In this document: positions 11,717 through 23,145 of the stretch, piece after piece
Layout of the letters: the number at the start of each line of letters is the position of its first letter
How positions within the stretch are numbered: the stretch's first letter is position 1
Origin: Hydractinia symbiolongicarpus
Taxonomy: Eukaryota; Cnidaria; Hydrozoa; Anthoathecata; Hydractiniidae
Reading direction: 5' to 3'
Assembly (NCBI RefSeq): GCF_029227915.1
Contig: NC_079886.1
Location: 28,436,501-28,500,500 of the forward strand
DNA length: 64,000 nt
The notes under the pieces: model-generated
Told to the model about the DNA's origin: nothing
Database searches by the model: none
What the model saw: the letters and a program-made list of their open reading frames with translations, nothing else
Position numbers and translations under genes: made by a program

Positions 11717-12933
11717 ATTTTTCACCACTAAAACGCATAAGACTTGTAGTTTTCAAAAATGATTTCATTTTTGATGAGACGCTGAATAAAAGAAGTTTAA
11801 TCGCCGGCAAACGAAAACCCGGGATTTCCCGTAAATCCCGGGCTTGGCCCGTACAGTCGAATGTATACAAAGAAAGTACCCAGGGAGTAAACTCATTTCC
11901 CGAACGATTTTTTAAATTATTTTTTCACCACTAAAACGCATGAGACTTATAGTTTTCAAAACTGATTTCATTTTTGATGAGACGCTGAATAAAAGGAGTT
12001 TAATCGCCGGCAAACCAAAACTCGCGCTTTCCCGTATATCCCGGACTCGGCCCGTATAGTCGAATGTATACAAAGAAAGTACCCAGGGAGTAAACTCATT
12101 TTCCGAACGATTTTATAAATTATTTTTTCACTACTAAAACGCATGAGACTTGTAGTTTTCAAAAATGATTTCATTTTTGATGAGACGCTGAATAAAAAGA
12201 GTTTAATCGCCGGCAAACGAAAACCCGGGAGTTCCTGTAAATCCCGGGCTTGACCCGTATAGTCAAATGTATAGAAAGAAAGTAAACTGGGAGTAAACTC
12301 ACTTCCCGAACGATTTTTTAAATTAATTTTTTACCACTAAAACGCATAAGACTGGTAAATTTCAAAAACGATTTCATTCTTGATGAGACGCTGAATAAAA
12401 GGAGTTTAATCTCCGGCAAACGAAAACCTGCGATTTCCCGTAAATCCCAGACTCGGCACGTATAGTCAAAAGTATACAAAGAAAGTACCCAGGGATTAAA
12501 CTCATTTCCCGAACGATTCTTTAAATTATTTTTTCACCACTAAAACGCATGAGACTTGTAGTTTTCAAAACTGATTTCATTTTTGATGAGACGCTGAATA
12601 AAAGGAGTTTAATCGCCGGCAAACGAAAACCCGCGCTTTCCCGTATATCCCGGACTCGGCCCGTATAGTCGAATGTATAGAAAGAAAGTAAACTGGGAGT
12701 AAACTCATTTCCCGAACGATTTTTTAAATTAATTTTTTACCTTTAAAACGCATAAGACTTCTAGTTTTCAAAAACGATTTCATTCTTGATGAGACGCTGA
12801 ATAAAAGGAGTTTAATCTCCGGCAAACGAAAACCCGCGATTTCCCGTAAATCCCAGACTCGGCCCGTATAGTCAAATGTATACAAATAAAGTACGCAGGG
12901 AGTAAACTCATTTCCCGAACGATTCTTTAAATT
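11717..12933 (-). repeat. 1217-bp duplication nested in the 3622-bp repeat, second half
   Basis: Second half of the nested duplication. It differs from the first half at few positions, such as CCCGGGATTTCCCG near 11818 against CCCGCGATTTCCCG near 10602. The edges are approximate. Confidence 0.85.
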
Positions 12934-12941
12934 ATTTTTCA

Positions 12942-15900
12942 CCACTAAAACGCATGAGACTTGTAGTTTTCAAAAATGATTTCATTTTTGATGAGACGCT
13001 GAATAAAAGGAGTTTAATCGCCGGCAAACGAAAACCCGGGAGTTCCCGTAAATCCCGGGTTTGACCCGTATAGTCGAATGTATAGAAAGAAAGTAAACTG
13101 GGAGTAAACTCATTTCCCGAACGATTTTTTAAATTAATTTTTTACCACTAAAACGCATAAGACTTGTAGTTTTCAAAAACGATTTCATTCTTGATGAGAC
13201 GCTGAATAAAAGGAGTTTAATCTCCGGCAAACGAAAACCCGCGATTTCCCGTAAATCCCAGACTCGGCCCGTATAGTCAAATGTATACAAAGAAAGTACG
13301 CAGGGAGTAAACTCATTTCCCGAACGATTCTTTAAATTATTTTTCACCACTAAAACGCATGAGACTTGTAGTTTTTAAAAATAATTTCATTTTTGATGAG
13401 ACGCTGTATAAAAGAAGTTTAATCGCCGGCAAGGGCTTGGCCCGTATAGTCGAATGTAAACAAAGAAAGCACCCAGGGAGTAAACTCATTTCCCGAACGA
13501 TTTTTTAAATTATTTTTTCGCCACTAAAACGCATAAGACTTGTAGTTTTCAAAAACGATTTCATTTTTGATGAGACGCTGAATAAAAGGAGTTTAATCGC
13601 CGGCAAACGAAAACCCGCGATTTGCCCTAAATCCCGGGTTTGACCCGTATAGTCGAATGTAAAGAAAGAAAGTACCCAGGGAGTAAACTCATTTCCCGAA
13701 CGATTCTTTAAATTATTTTTTCACCACTAAAACGCATGAGACTTGTAGTTTTCAAAAATGATTTCATTTTTGATGAGACGCTGAATAAAAGGAGTTTAAT
13801 CTCCGGCAAACGAAAACCCGCGATTTCCCCTAAATCCCGGAACCGGCCCGTATAGTCAAAAGTAAGCAAAGAAAGTACGCAGGGAGTAAACTCATTTCCC
13901 GAACGATTCTTTAAATTATTTTTTCACCACTAAAACGCATGAGACTTGTAGTTTTCAAAACTGATTTCATTTTTAATGAGACGCTGAATAAAAGGAGTTT
14001 AATCGCCGGCAAACGAAAACCCGCGCTTTCCCGTATATCCCGGACTCGGCCCGTATAGTCGAATGTATACAAAGAAAGTACCCAGGGAGTAAACTCATTT
14101 CCCGAACGTTTCTTTAAATTATATTTTCACCACTAAAACGCATAAGACTTGTAGTTTTCAAAAATGATTTCATTTTTGATGAGACGCTGAATAAAAGAAG
14201 TTTAATCGCCGGCAAACGAAAACCCGCGATTTCCCGTAAATCCCGGGCTTGGCCCGTACAGTCGAATGTATACAAAGAAAGTACCCAGGGAGTAAACTCA
14301 TTTCCCGAACGATTTTTTAAATTATTTTTTCACCACTAAAACGCATGAGACTTATAGTTTTCAAAACTGATTTCATTTTTGATGAGACGCTGAATAAAAG
14401 GAGTTTAATCGCCGGCAAACCAAAACTCGCGCTTTCCCGTATATCCCGGACTCGGCCCGTATAGTCGAATGTATACAAAGAAAGTACCCAGGGAGTAAAC
14501 TCATTTTCCGAACGATTTTATAAATTATTTTTTCACTACTAAAACGCATGAGACTTGTAGTTTTCAAAAATGATTTCATTTTTGATGAGACGCTGAATAA
14601 AAAGAGTTTAATCGCCGGCAAACGAAAACCCGGGAGTTCCTGTAAATCCCGGGCTTGACCCGTATAGTCAAATGTATAGAAAGAAAGTAAACTGGGAGTA
14701 AACTCACTTCCCGAACGATTTTTTAAATTAATTTTTTACCACTAAAACGCATAAGACTGGTAAATTTCAAAAACGATTTCATTCTTGATGAGACGCTGAA
14801 TAAAAGGAGTTTAATCTCCGGCAAACGAAAACCTGCGATTTCCCGTAAATCCCAGACTCGGCACGTATAGTCAAAAGTATACAAAGAAAGTACCCAGGGA
14901 TTAAACTCATTTCCCGAACGATTCTTTAAATTATTTTTTCACCACTAAAACGCATGAGACTTGTAGTTTTCAAAACTGATTTCATTTTTGATGAGACGCT
15001 GAATAAAAGGAGTTTAATCGCCGGCAAACGAAAACCCGCGCTTTCCCGTATATCCCGGACTCGGCCCGTATAGTCGAATGTATAGAAAGAAAGTAAACTG
15101 GGAGTAAACTCATTTCCCGAACGATTTTTTAAATTAATTTTTTACCTTTAAAACGCATAAGACTTCTAGTTTTCAAAAACGATTTCATTCTTGATGAGAC
15201 GCTGAATAAAAGGAGTTTAATCTCCGGCAAACGAAAACCCGCGATTTCCCGTAAATCCCAGACTCGGCCCGTATAGTCAAATGTATACAAATAAAGTACG
15301 CAGGGAGTAAACTCATTTCCCGAACGATTCTTTAAATTATTTTTCACCACTAAAACGCATAAGACTTGTAGTTTTCAAAAATGATTTCATTTTTGATGAG
15401 ACGCTGAATAAAAGAAGTTTAATCGCCGGCAAACGAAAACCCGCGATTTCCCGTAAATCCCGGGCTTGGCCCGTACAGTCGAATGTATACAAAGAAAGTA
15501 CCCAGGGAGTAAACTCATTTCCCGAACGATTTTTTAAATTATTTTTTCACCACTAAAACGCATGAGACTTATAGTTTTCAAAACTGATTTCATTTTTGAT
15601 GAGACGCTGAATAAAAGGAGTTTAATCGCCGGCAAACCAAAACTCGCGCTTTCCCGTATATCCCGGACTGGGCCCGTATAGTCGAATGTATACAAAGAAA
15701 GTACCCAGGGAGTAAACTCATTTTCCGAACGATTTTATAAATTATTTTTTCACTACTAAAACGCATGAGACTTGTAGTTTTCAAAAATGATTTCATTTTT
15801 GATGAGACGCTGAATAAAAAGAGTTTAATCGCCGGCAAACGAAAACCCGGGAGTTCCTGTAAATCCCGGGCTTGACCCGTATAGTCAAATGTATAGAAAG

Positions 15901-16563
15901 AAAGTAAACTGGGAGTAAACTCACTTCCCGAACGATTTTTTAAATTAATTTTTTACCACTAAAACGCATAAGACTGGTAAATTTCAAAAACGATTTCATT
16001 CTTGATGAGACGCTGAATAAAAGGAGTTTAATCTCCGGCAAACGAAAACCTGCGATTTCCCGTAAATCCCAGACTCGGCACGTATAGTCAAAAGTATACA
16101 AAGAAAGTACCCAGGGATTAAACTCATTTCCCGAACGATTCTTTAAATTATTTTTTCACCACTAAAACGCATGAGACTTGTAGTTTTCAAAACTGATTTC
16201 ATTTTTGATGAGACGCTGAATAAAAGGAGTTTAATCGCCGGCAAACGAAAACCCGCGCTTTCCCGTATATCCCGGACTCGGCCCGTATAGTCGAATGTAT
16301 AGAAAGAAAGTAAACTGGGAGTAAACTCATTTCCCGAACGATTTTTTAAATTAATTTTTTACCTTTAAAACGCATAAGACTTCTAGTTTTCAAAAACGAT
16401 TTCATTCTTGATGAGACGCTGAATAAAAGGAGTTTAATCTCCGGCAAACGAAAACCCGCGATTTCCCGTAAATCCCAGACTCGGCCCGTATAGTCAAATG
16501 TATACAAATAAAGTACGCAGGGAGTAAACTCATTTCCCGAACGATTCTTTAAATTATTTTTCA
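12942..16563 (-). repeat. 3622-bp higher-order repeat, copy 2
   Basis: Full-length second copy with unit order unchanged. A private change is CGGACTGGGCCC near 15671, where copy 1 has CGGACTCGGCCC. The TACCTTTAAAACG variant of two units is kept in both halves, as in copy 1. Confidence 0.9.
13302..13474 (-). repeat. 29-bp-deleted satellite unit (short unit 4)
   Basis: A 173-bp unit, junction after 13432, exactly 3622 bp from short unit 3. Confidence 0.9.
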
Positions 16564-19171
16564 CCACTAAAACGCATGAGACTTGTAGTTTTCAAAAATG
16601 ATTTCATTTTTGATGAGACGCTGAATAAAAGGAGTTTAATCGCCGGCAAACGAAAACCCGGGAGTTCCCGTAAATCCCGGGTTTGACCCGTATAGTCGAA
16701 TGTATAGAAAGAAAGTAAACTGGGAGTAAACTCATTTCCCGAACGATTTTTTAAATTAATTTTTTACCACTAAAACGCATAAGACTTGTAGTTTTCAAAA
16801 ACGATTTCATTCTTGATGAGACGCTGAATAAAAGGAGTTTAATCTCCGGCAAACGAAAACCCGCGATTTCCCGTAAATCCCAGACTCGGCCCGTATAGTC
16901 AAATGTATACAAAGAAAGTACGCAGGGAGTAAACTCATTTCCCGAACGATTCTTTAAATTATTTTTCACCACTAAAACGCATGAGACTTGTAGTTTTTAA
17001 AAATAATTTCATTTTTGATGCGACGCTGTATAAAAGAAGTTTAATCGCCGGCAAGGGCTTGGCCCGTATAGTCGAATGTAAACAAAGAAAGCACCCAGGG
17101 AGTAAACTCATTTCCCGAACGATTTTTTAAATTATTTTTTCGCCACTAAAACGCATAAGACTTGTAGTTTTCAAAAACGATTTCATTTTTGATGAGACGC
17201 TGAATAAAAGGAGTTTAATCGCCGGCAAACGAAAACCCGCGATTTGCCCTAAATCCCGGGCTTGACCCGTATAGTCGAATGTAAAGAAATAAAGTACCCA
17301 GGGAGTAAACTCATTTCCCGAACGATTCTTTAAATTATTTTTTCACCACTAAAACGCATGAGACTTGTAGTTTTCAAAAATGATTTCATTTTTGATGAGA
17401 CGCTGAATAAAAGGAGTTTAATCTCCGGCAAACGAAAACCCGCGATTTCCCCTAAATCCCGGAACCGGCCCGTATAGTCAAAAGTAAGCAAAGAAAGTAC
17501 GCAGGAAGTAAACTCATTTCCCGAACGATTCTTTAAATTATTTTTTCACCACTAAAACGCATGAGACTTGTAGTTTTCAAAACTGATTTCATTTTTAATG
17601 AGACGCTGAATAAAAGGAGTTTAATCGCCGGCAAACGAAAACCCGCGCTTTCCCGTATATCCCGGACTCGGCCCGTATAGTCGAATGTATACAAAGAAAG
17701 TACCCAGGGAGTAAACTCATTTCCCGAACGTTTCTTTAAATTATATTTTCACCACTAAAACGCATAAGACTTGTAGTTTTCAAAAATGATTTCATTTTTG
17801 ATGAGACGCTGAATAAAAGAAGTTTAATCGCCGGCAAACGAAAACCCGCGATTTCCCGTAAATCCCGGGCTTGGCCCGTACAGTCGAATGTATACAAAGA
17901 AAGTACCCAGGGAGTAAACTCATTTCCCGAACGATTTTTTAAATTATTTTTTCACCACTAAAACGCATGAGACTTATAGTTTTCAAAACTGATTTCATTT
18001 TTGATGAGACGCTGAATAAAAGGAGTTTAATTGCCGGCAAACCAAAACTCGCGCTTTCCCGTATATCCCGGACTCGGCCCGTATAGTCGAATGTATACAA
18101 AGAAAGTACCCAGGGAGTAAACTCATTTTCCGAACGATTTTATAAATTATTTTTTCACTACTAAAACGCATGAGACTTGTAGTTTTCAAAAATGATTTCA
18201 TTTTTGATGAGACGCTGAATAAAAAGAGTTTAATCGCCGGCAAACGAAAACCCGGGAGTTCCTGTAAATCCCGGGCTTGACCCGTATAGTCAAATGTATA
18301 GAAAGAAAGTAAACTGGGAGTAAACTCACTTCCCGAACGATTTTTTAAATTAATTTTTTACCACTAAAACGCATAAGACTGGTAAATTTCAAAAACGATT
18401 TCATTCTTGATGAGACGCTGAATAAAAGGAGTTTAATCTCCGGCAAACGAAAACCTGCGATTTCCCGTAAATCCCAGACTCGGCACGTATAGTCAAAAGT
18501 ATACAAAGAAAGTACCCAGGGATTAAACTCATTTCCCGAACGATTCTTTAAATTATTTTTTCACCACTAAAACGCATGAGACTTGTAGTTTTCAAAACTG
18601 ATTTCATTTTTGATGAGACGCTGAATAAAAGGAGTTTAATCGCCGGCAAACGAAAACCCGCGCTTTCCCGTATATCCCGGACTCGGCCCGTATAGTCGAA
18701 TGTATAGAAAGAAAGTAAACTGGGAGTAAACTCATTTCCCGAACGATTTTTTAAATTAATTTTTTACCACTAAAACGCATAAGACTTCTAGTTTTCAAAA
18801 ACGATTTCATTCTTGATGAGACGCTGAATAAAAGGAGTTTAATCTCCGGCAAACGAAAACCCGCGATTTCCCGTAAATCCCAGACTCGGCCCGTATAGTC
18901 AAATGTATACAAATAAAGTACGCAGGGAGTAAACTCATTTCCCGAACGATTCTTTAAATTATTTTTCACCACTAAAACGCATAAGACTTGTAGTTTTCAA
19001 AAATGATTTCATTTTTGATGAGACGCTGAATAAAAGAAGTTAAATCGCCGGCAAACGAAAACCCGCGATTTCCCGTAAATCCCGGGCTTGGCCCGTACAG
19101 TCGAATGTATACAAAGAAAGTACCCAGGGAGTAAACTCATTTCCCGAACGATTTTTTAAATTATTTTTTCA
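16564..19171 (-). repeat. 3622-bp higher-order repeat, copy 3, shortened to 2608 bp
   Basis: This follows copies 1 and 2 in order but then jumps back to the start of the unit after 2608 bp, so it lacks 1014 bp (five units). Only one of the two 1217-bp halves is present. It carries GATGCGACGCTG near 17020 where the others have GATGAGACGCTG. The loss of a whole number of units points to exchange or slippage in register. Confidence 0.87.
16924..17096 (-). repeat. 29-bp-deleted satellite unit (short unit 5)
   Basis: A 173-bp unit, junction after 17054, 3622 bp from short unit 4. It has the private change GATGCGACGCTG. Confidence 0.9.
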
Positions 19172-19230
19172 CCACTAAAACGCATGAGACTTGTAGTTTT
19201 CAAAAATGATTTCATTTTTGATGAGACGCT

Positions 19231-19809
19231 GAATAAAAGGAGTTTAATCGCCGGCAAACGAAAACCCGGGAGTTCCCGTAAATCCCGGGTTTGACCCGTA
19301 TAGTCGAATGTATAGAAAGAAAGTAAACTGGGAGTAAACTCATTTCCCGAACGATTTTTTAAATTAATTTTTTACCACTAAAACGCATAAGACTTGTAGT
19401 TTTCAAAAACGATTTCATTCTTGATGAGACGCTGAATAAAAGGAGTTTAATCTCCGGCAAACGAAAACCCGCGATTTCCCGTAAATCCCAGACTCGGCCC
19501 GTATAGTCAAATGTATACAAAGAAAGTACGCAGGGAGTAAACTCATTTCCCGAACGATTCTTTAAATTATTTTTCACCACTAAAACGCATGAGACTTGTA
19601 GTTTTTAAAAATAATTTCATTTTTGATGAGACGCTGTATAAAAGAAGTTTAATCGCCGGCAAGGGCTTGGCCCGTATAGTCGAATGTAAACAAAGAAAGC
19701 ACCCAGGGAGTAAACTCATTTCCCGAACGATTTTTTAAATTATTTTTTCGCCACTAAAACGCATAAGACTTGTAGTTTTCAAAAACGATTTCATTTTTGA
19801 TGAGACGCT
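19231..19809 (-). repeat. 579-bp repeat with one short unit, copy 1
   Basis: Two full units and one 173-bp deleted unit, repeated directly at 19810; the short-unit junctions are at 19662 and 20241. It is built from the first three units of the 3622-bp HOR, so it looks like a local re-duplication of that HOR's beginning. Confidence 0.83.
19532..19704 (-). repeat. 29-bp-deleted satellite unit (short unit 6)
   Basis: A 173-bp unit, junction after 19662, 2608 bp from short unit 5 because the intervening HOR copy lacks five units. Confidence 0.9.
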
Positions 19810-20388
19810 GAATAAAAGGAGTTTAATCGCCGGCAAACGAAAACCCGGGAGTTCCCGTAAATCCCGGGTTTGACCCGTATAGTCGAATGTATAGAAAGAA
19901 AGTAAACTGGGAGTAAACTCATTTCCCGAACGATTTTTTAAATTAATTTTTTACCACTAAAACGCATAAGACTTGTAGTTTTCAAAAACGATTTCATTCT
20001 TGATGAGACGCTGAATAAAAGGAGTTTAATCTCCGGCAAACGAAAACCCGCGATTTCCCGTAAATCCCAGACTCGGCCCGTATAGTCAAATGTATACAAA
20101 GAAAGTACGCAGGGAGTAAACTCATTTCCCGAACGATTCTTTAAATTATTTTTCACCACTAAAACGCATGAGACTTGTAGTTTTTAAAAATAATTTCATT
20201 TTTGATGAGACGCTGTATAAAAGAAGTTTAATCGCCGGCAAGGGCTTGGCCCGTATAGTCGAATGTAAACAAAGAAAGCACCCAGGGAGTAAACTCATTT
20301 CCCGAACGATTTTTTAAATTATTTTTTCGCCACTAAAACGCATAAGACTTGTAGTTTTCAAAAACGATTTCATTTTTGATGAGACGCT
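19810..20388 (-). repeat. 579-bp repeat with one short unit, copy 2
   Basis: Direct copy of 19231-19809. After about 20388 the order runs on as in the 3622-bp HOR (the GCGATTTGCCC unit), so only this 3-unit piece was doubled. Confidence 0.82.
20111..20283 (-). repeat. 29-bp-deleted satellite unit (short unit 7)
   Basis: A 173-bp unit, junction after 20241, 579 bp from short unit 6. Confidence 0.9.
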
Positions 20389-20892
20389 GAATAAAAGGAG
20401 TTTAATCGCCGGCAAACGAAAACCCGCGATTTGCCCTAAATCCCGGGCTTGACCCGTATAGTCGAATGTAAAGAAAGAAAGTACCCAGGGAGTAAACTCA
20501 TTTCCCGAACGATTCTTTAAATTATTTTTTCACCACTGAAACGCATGAGACTTGTAGTTTTCAAAAATGATTTCATTTTTGATGAGACGCTGAATAAAAG
20601 GAGTTTAATCTCCGGCAAACGAAAACCCGCGATTTCCCCTAAATCCCGGAACCGGCCCGTATAGTCAAAAGTAAGCAAAGAAAGTACGCAGGGAGTAAAC
20701 TCATTTCCCGAACGATTCTTTAAATTATTTTTTCACCACTAAAACGCATGAGACTTGTAGTTTTCAAAACTGATTTCATTTTTAATGAGACGCTGAATAA
20801 AAGGAGTTTAATCGCCGGCAAACGAAAACCCGCGCTTTCCCGTATATCCCGGACTCGGCCCGTATAGTCGAATGTATACAAAGAAAGTACGC
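20111..20892 (-). repeat. 782-bp repeat (4 units, one short), copy 1
   Basis: Short unit, GCGATTTGCCC unit, GAACCGGCC unit and GCGCTTTCCCG unit, repeated directly at 20893. It overlaps the 579-bp repeat, showing several rounds of duplication in about 2.5 kb. The copies differ by ACCACTGAAACG near 20534 and ACGAGAACCC near 21402. Confidence 0.83.
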
Positions 20893-21065
20893 AGGGAGTA
20901 AACTCATTTCCCGAACGATTCTTTAAATTATTTTTCACCACTAAAACGCATGAGACTTGTAGTTTTTAAAAATAATTTCATTTTTGATGAGACGCTGTAT
21001 AAAAGAAGTTTAATCGCCGGCAAGGGCTTGGCCCGTATAGTCGAATGTAAACAAAGAAAGCACCC
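20893..21065 (-). repeat. 29-bp-deleted satellite unit (short unit 8)
   Basis: A 173-bp unit, junction after 21023, 782 bp from short unit 7. It is the last short unit before the inversion. Confidence 0.9.
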
Positions 21066-21674
21066 AGGGAGTAAACTCATTTCCCGAACGATTTTTTAAA
21101 TTATTTTTTCGCCACTAAAACGCATAAGACTTGTAGTTTTCAAAAACGATTTCATTTTTGATGAGACGCTGAATAAAAGGAGTTTAATCGCCGGCAAACG
21201 AAAACCCGCGATTTGCCCTAAATCCCGGGCTTGACCCGTATAGTCGAATGTAAAGAAAGAAAGTACCCAGGGAGTAAACTCATTTCCCGAACGATTCTTT
21301 AAATTATTTTTTCACCACTAAAACGCATGAGACTTGTAGTTTTCAAAAATGATTTCATTTTTGATGAGACGCTGAATAAAAGGAGTTTAATCTCCGGCAA
21401 ACGAGAACCCGCGATTTCCCCTAAATCCCGGAACCGGCCCGTATAGTCAAAAGTAAGCAAAGAAAGTACGCAGGGAGTAAACTCATTTCCCGAACGATTC
21501 TTTAAATTATTTTTTCACCACTAAAACGCATGAGACTTGTAGTTTTCAAAACTGATTTCATTTTTAATGAGACGCTGAATAAAAGGAGTTTAATCGCCGG
21601 CAAACGAAAACCCGCGCTTTCCCGTATATCCCGGACTCGGCCCGTATAGTCGAATGTATACAAAGAAAGTACCC
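20893..21674 (-). repeat. 782-bp repeat, copy 2
   Basis: Direct copy of 20111-20892 with the short unit at 20893-21065. The copies diverge near 21672 (TACCCAGGG against TACGCAGGG). This is the last clear HOR before the inversion, less than 1 kb away. Confidence 0.82.
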
Positions 21675-22550
21675 AGGGAGTAAACTCATTTCCCGAACGT
21701 TTCTTTAAATTATATTTTCACCACTAAAACGCATGACACTTGTAGTTTTCAAAAATGATTTCATTTTTGATGAGACGCTGAATATAAGAAGTTTAATCGC
21801 CGGCAAACGAAAACCCGCGATTTCCCGTAAATCCCGGGCTTGGCCCGTATAGTCGAATGTATACAAAGAAAGTACCCAGGGAGTAAACTCATTTCCCGAA
21901 CGATTTTTTAAATTATTTTTTCACCACTAAAACGCATGAGACTTGTAGTTTTCAAAAATGATTTCATTTTTGATGAGACGCTGAATAAAAGGAGTTTAAT
22001 CGCCGGCAAACGAAAACCCGGGAGTTCCCGTAAATCCCGGGCTTGACCCGTATAGTCAAATGTATAGAAAGAAAGTAAACTGGGAGTAAACTCATTTCCC
22101 GAACGATTTTTTAAATTAATTTTTTACCACTAAAACGCATAAGACTTGTAGTTTTCAAAAATGATTTCATTTTTGATGAGACGCTGAATAAAAGGAGTTT
22201 AATCGCCGGCAAACGAAAACCCGCGATTTCCCCTAAATCCCGGAACCGGCCCGTATAGTCAAAAGTAAGCAAAGAAAGTACGCAGGGAGTAAACTCATTT
22301 CCAGAACGATTCTTTAAATTATTTTTTCAACATTAAAACGCATGAGACTTGTAGTTTTCAAAACTGATTTCATTTTTGATGAGACGCTGAATAAAAGGAG
22401 TTTAATCGCCGGCACACGAAAACCCGCGCTTTCCCGTATATCCCGGACTCGGCCCGTATAGTCAAAAGTATACAAATAAAGTACCCAGGGAGCAAACTCA
22501 TTTCCCGAACGATTCTTTAAATTATTTTTTCACCACTAAAACGCATGAGA

Positions 22551-22557
22551 CTTGAAT
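22551..22557. other. Inversion junction, the only orientation switch in the window
   Basis: To the left, a minus-oriented unit that began at 22487 runs into ACGCATGAGACTTG and stops; a normal unit would continue TAGTTTTC. From 22557 the sequence is TTTACTCCCTGGG, the plus-oriented unit, which is normally preceded by AAATGAG. TG at 22553-22554 fits both sides, so there is about 2 bp of microhomology, and base 22556 is A where the plus unit would have G. The left partner unit is cut after about 68 bases. No filler longer than 2 bp is present. A real inversion repaired by end joining and an assembly or foldback-read artefact both fit. Confidence 0.93.
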
Positions 22558-22566
22558 TTACTCCCT

Positions 22567-22769
22567 GGGTACTTTCTTTGTATACATTCGACTATACCGG
22601 CCAAGCCCGGGATTTACGGGAAATCGCGGGTTTTCGTTTGCCGGCGATTAAACTTCTTTTATTCAGCGTCTCATCAAAAATGAAATCATTTTTGAAAACT
22701 ACAAGTGTCATGCGTTTTAGTGGTGAAAATATAATTTAAAGAATCGTTCGGGAAATGAGTTTACTCCCT
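22567..22769 (+). repeat. Representative full-length 203-bp unit, first complete unit after the inversion
   Basis: This is the first complete unit in the opposite orientation, running from just after CTCCCT at 22561-22566 to the end of the next CTCCCT. It carries the type markers GGCCAAGCCCGGG, AACTTCTTTTATTC, AAGTGTCATGCG and GAAAATATAATTTAAAG. The same marker set recurs in several HORs further right. Its ACTATACCGG differs from the usual ACTATACGGG. Confidence 0.93.
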
Positions 22770-22972
22770 GCGTATTTTCTTTGCTTACTTTTGACTATAC
22801 GGGCCGGTTCCGGGATTTAGGGGAAATCGCGGGTTTTCGTTTGCCGGAGATTAAACTCCTTTTATTCAGCGTCTCATCAAAAATGAAATCATTTTTGAAA
22901 ACTACAAGTCTCATGCGTTTTAGTGGCGAAAAAATAATTTAAAAAATCGTTCGGGAAATGAGTTTACTCCCT

Positions 22973-23145
22973 GGGTGCTTTCTTTGTTTACATTCGACTA
23001 TACGGGCCAAGCCCTTGCTGGCGATTAAACTTCTTTTATACAGCGTCTCATCAAAAATGAAATTATTTTTAAAAACTACATGTCTCATGCGTTTTAGTGG
23101 TGAAAAATAATTTAAAGAATCGTTCGGGAAATGAGTTTACTCCCT
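22973..23145 (+). repeat. 29-bp-deleted satellite unit (short unit 9)
   Basis: The first short unit in the plus orientation, 173 bp, with the same deletion (GGCCAAGCCC joined to TTGCTGGCG after 23014). It begins GGGTGCTTTC and carries CTTTTATACAGCG. Confidence 0.9.
22993..23006 (+). other. CENP-B-box-like half sites, TTCG-N6-CGGG (representative)
   Basis: TTCG, six bases, then CGGG. The mammalian CENP-B box core is TTCG-N4-A-N2-CGGG, with seven bases between. This element is therefore one base too short and lacks the internal A in register. Many units keep it, while others have TTTTGAC instead of ATTCGAC and lose the TTCG. It is recorded as a resemblance only, not as a binding site. Confidence 0.3.

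Larger units (their letters stand above)
9320..12941 (-). repeat. 3622-bp higher-order repeat (18 units), copy 1
   Basis: Seventeen units of about 203 bp plus one short unit. Marker-bearing units recur exactly 3622 bp apart three times (for example 10751, 14373 and 17995; and the short-unit junctions at 9810, 13432 and 17054). The block consists of two near-identical 1217-bp halves and a 1188-bp part holding the short unit. Copies look more than 99% identical by eye: the few differences seen include GGGCTCGACC near 11030 against GGGCTTGACC in copy 2. Confidence 0.9.
1..22554 (-). repeat. Satellite array, left arm, about 112 tandem units of ~203 bp
   Basis: Uninterrupted head-to-tail satellite. 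On the plus strand each unit opens with AGGGAGTAAACTCATTTCCC (variants GGGAGTGAAC, GGGAGCAAAC, TGGGAGTAAAC). Starts at 1, 204 and 407 give the 203-bp period. The spacing from 1 to the last start at 22487, corrected for eight 29-bp-deleted units, fits 112 units with about 18 one-base losses. Scanning the arm I found no inserted foreign sequence. All units share one orientation, called minus because it is the reverse complement of the longer right arm. Most differences between units are substitutions at recurring positions, so units fall into types that recur in fixed order. I do not recognise the family; eukaryotic centromeric or pericentromeric satellite is the likeliest class. Confidence 0.97.

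Noticed and set aside
22561-22769. tRNA-like pol III B box in ACATTCGACTATAC
   Set aside because: Only a partial match to GGTTCGANNCC, and no A box or cloverleaf is evident, so a tRNA-derived origin is not supported.
22300-22800. Perfect giant palindrome centred on the inversion
   Set aside because: The first units on the two sides are of different types (the left neighbours carry GATATACGGG-type markers, the right GGCCAAGCCC), so the arms are not mirror images near the junction.
22993-23006. A true CENP-B box
   Set aside because: The spacing between TTCG and CGGG is six bases rather than seven and the required internal A is out of register. Kept only as a resemblance.
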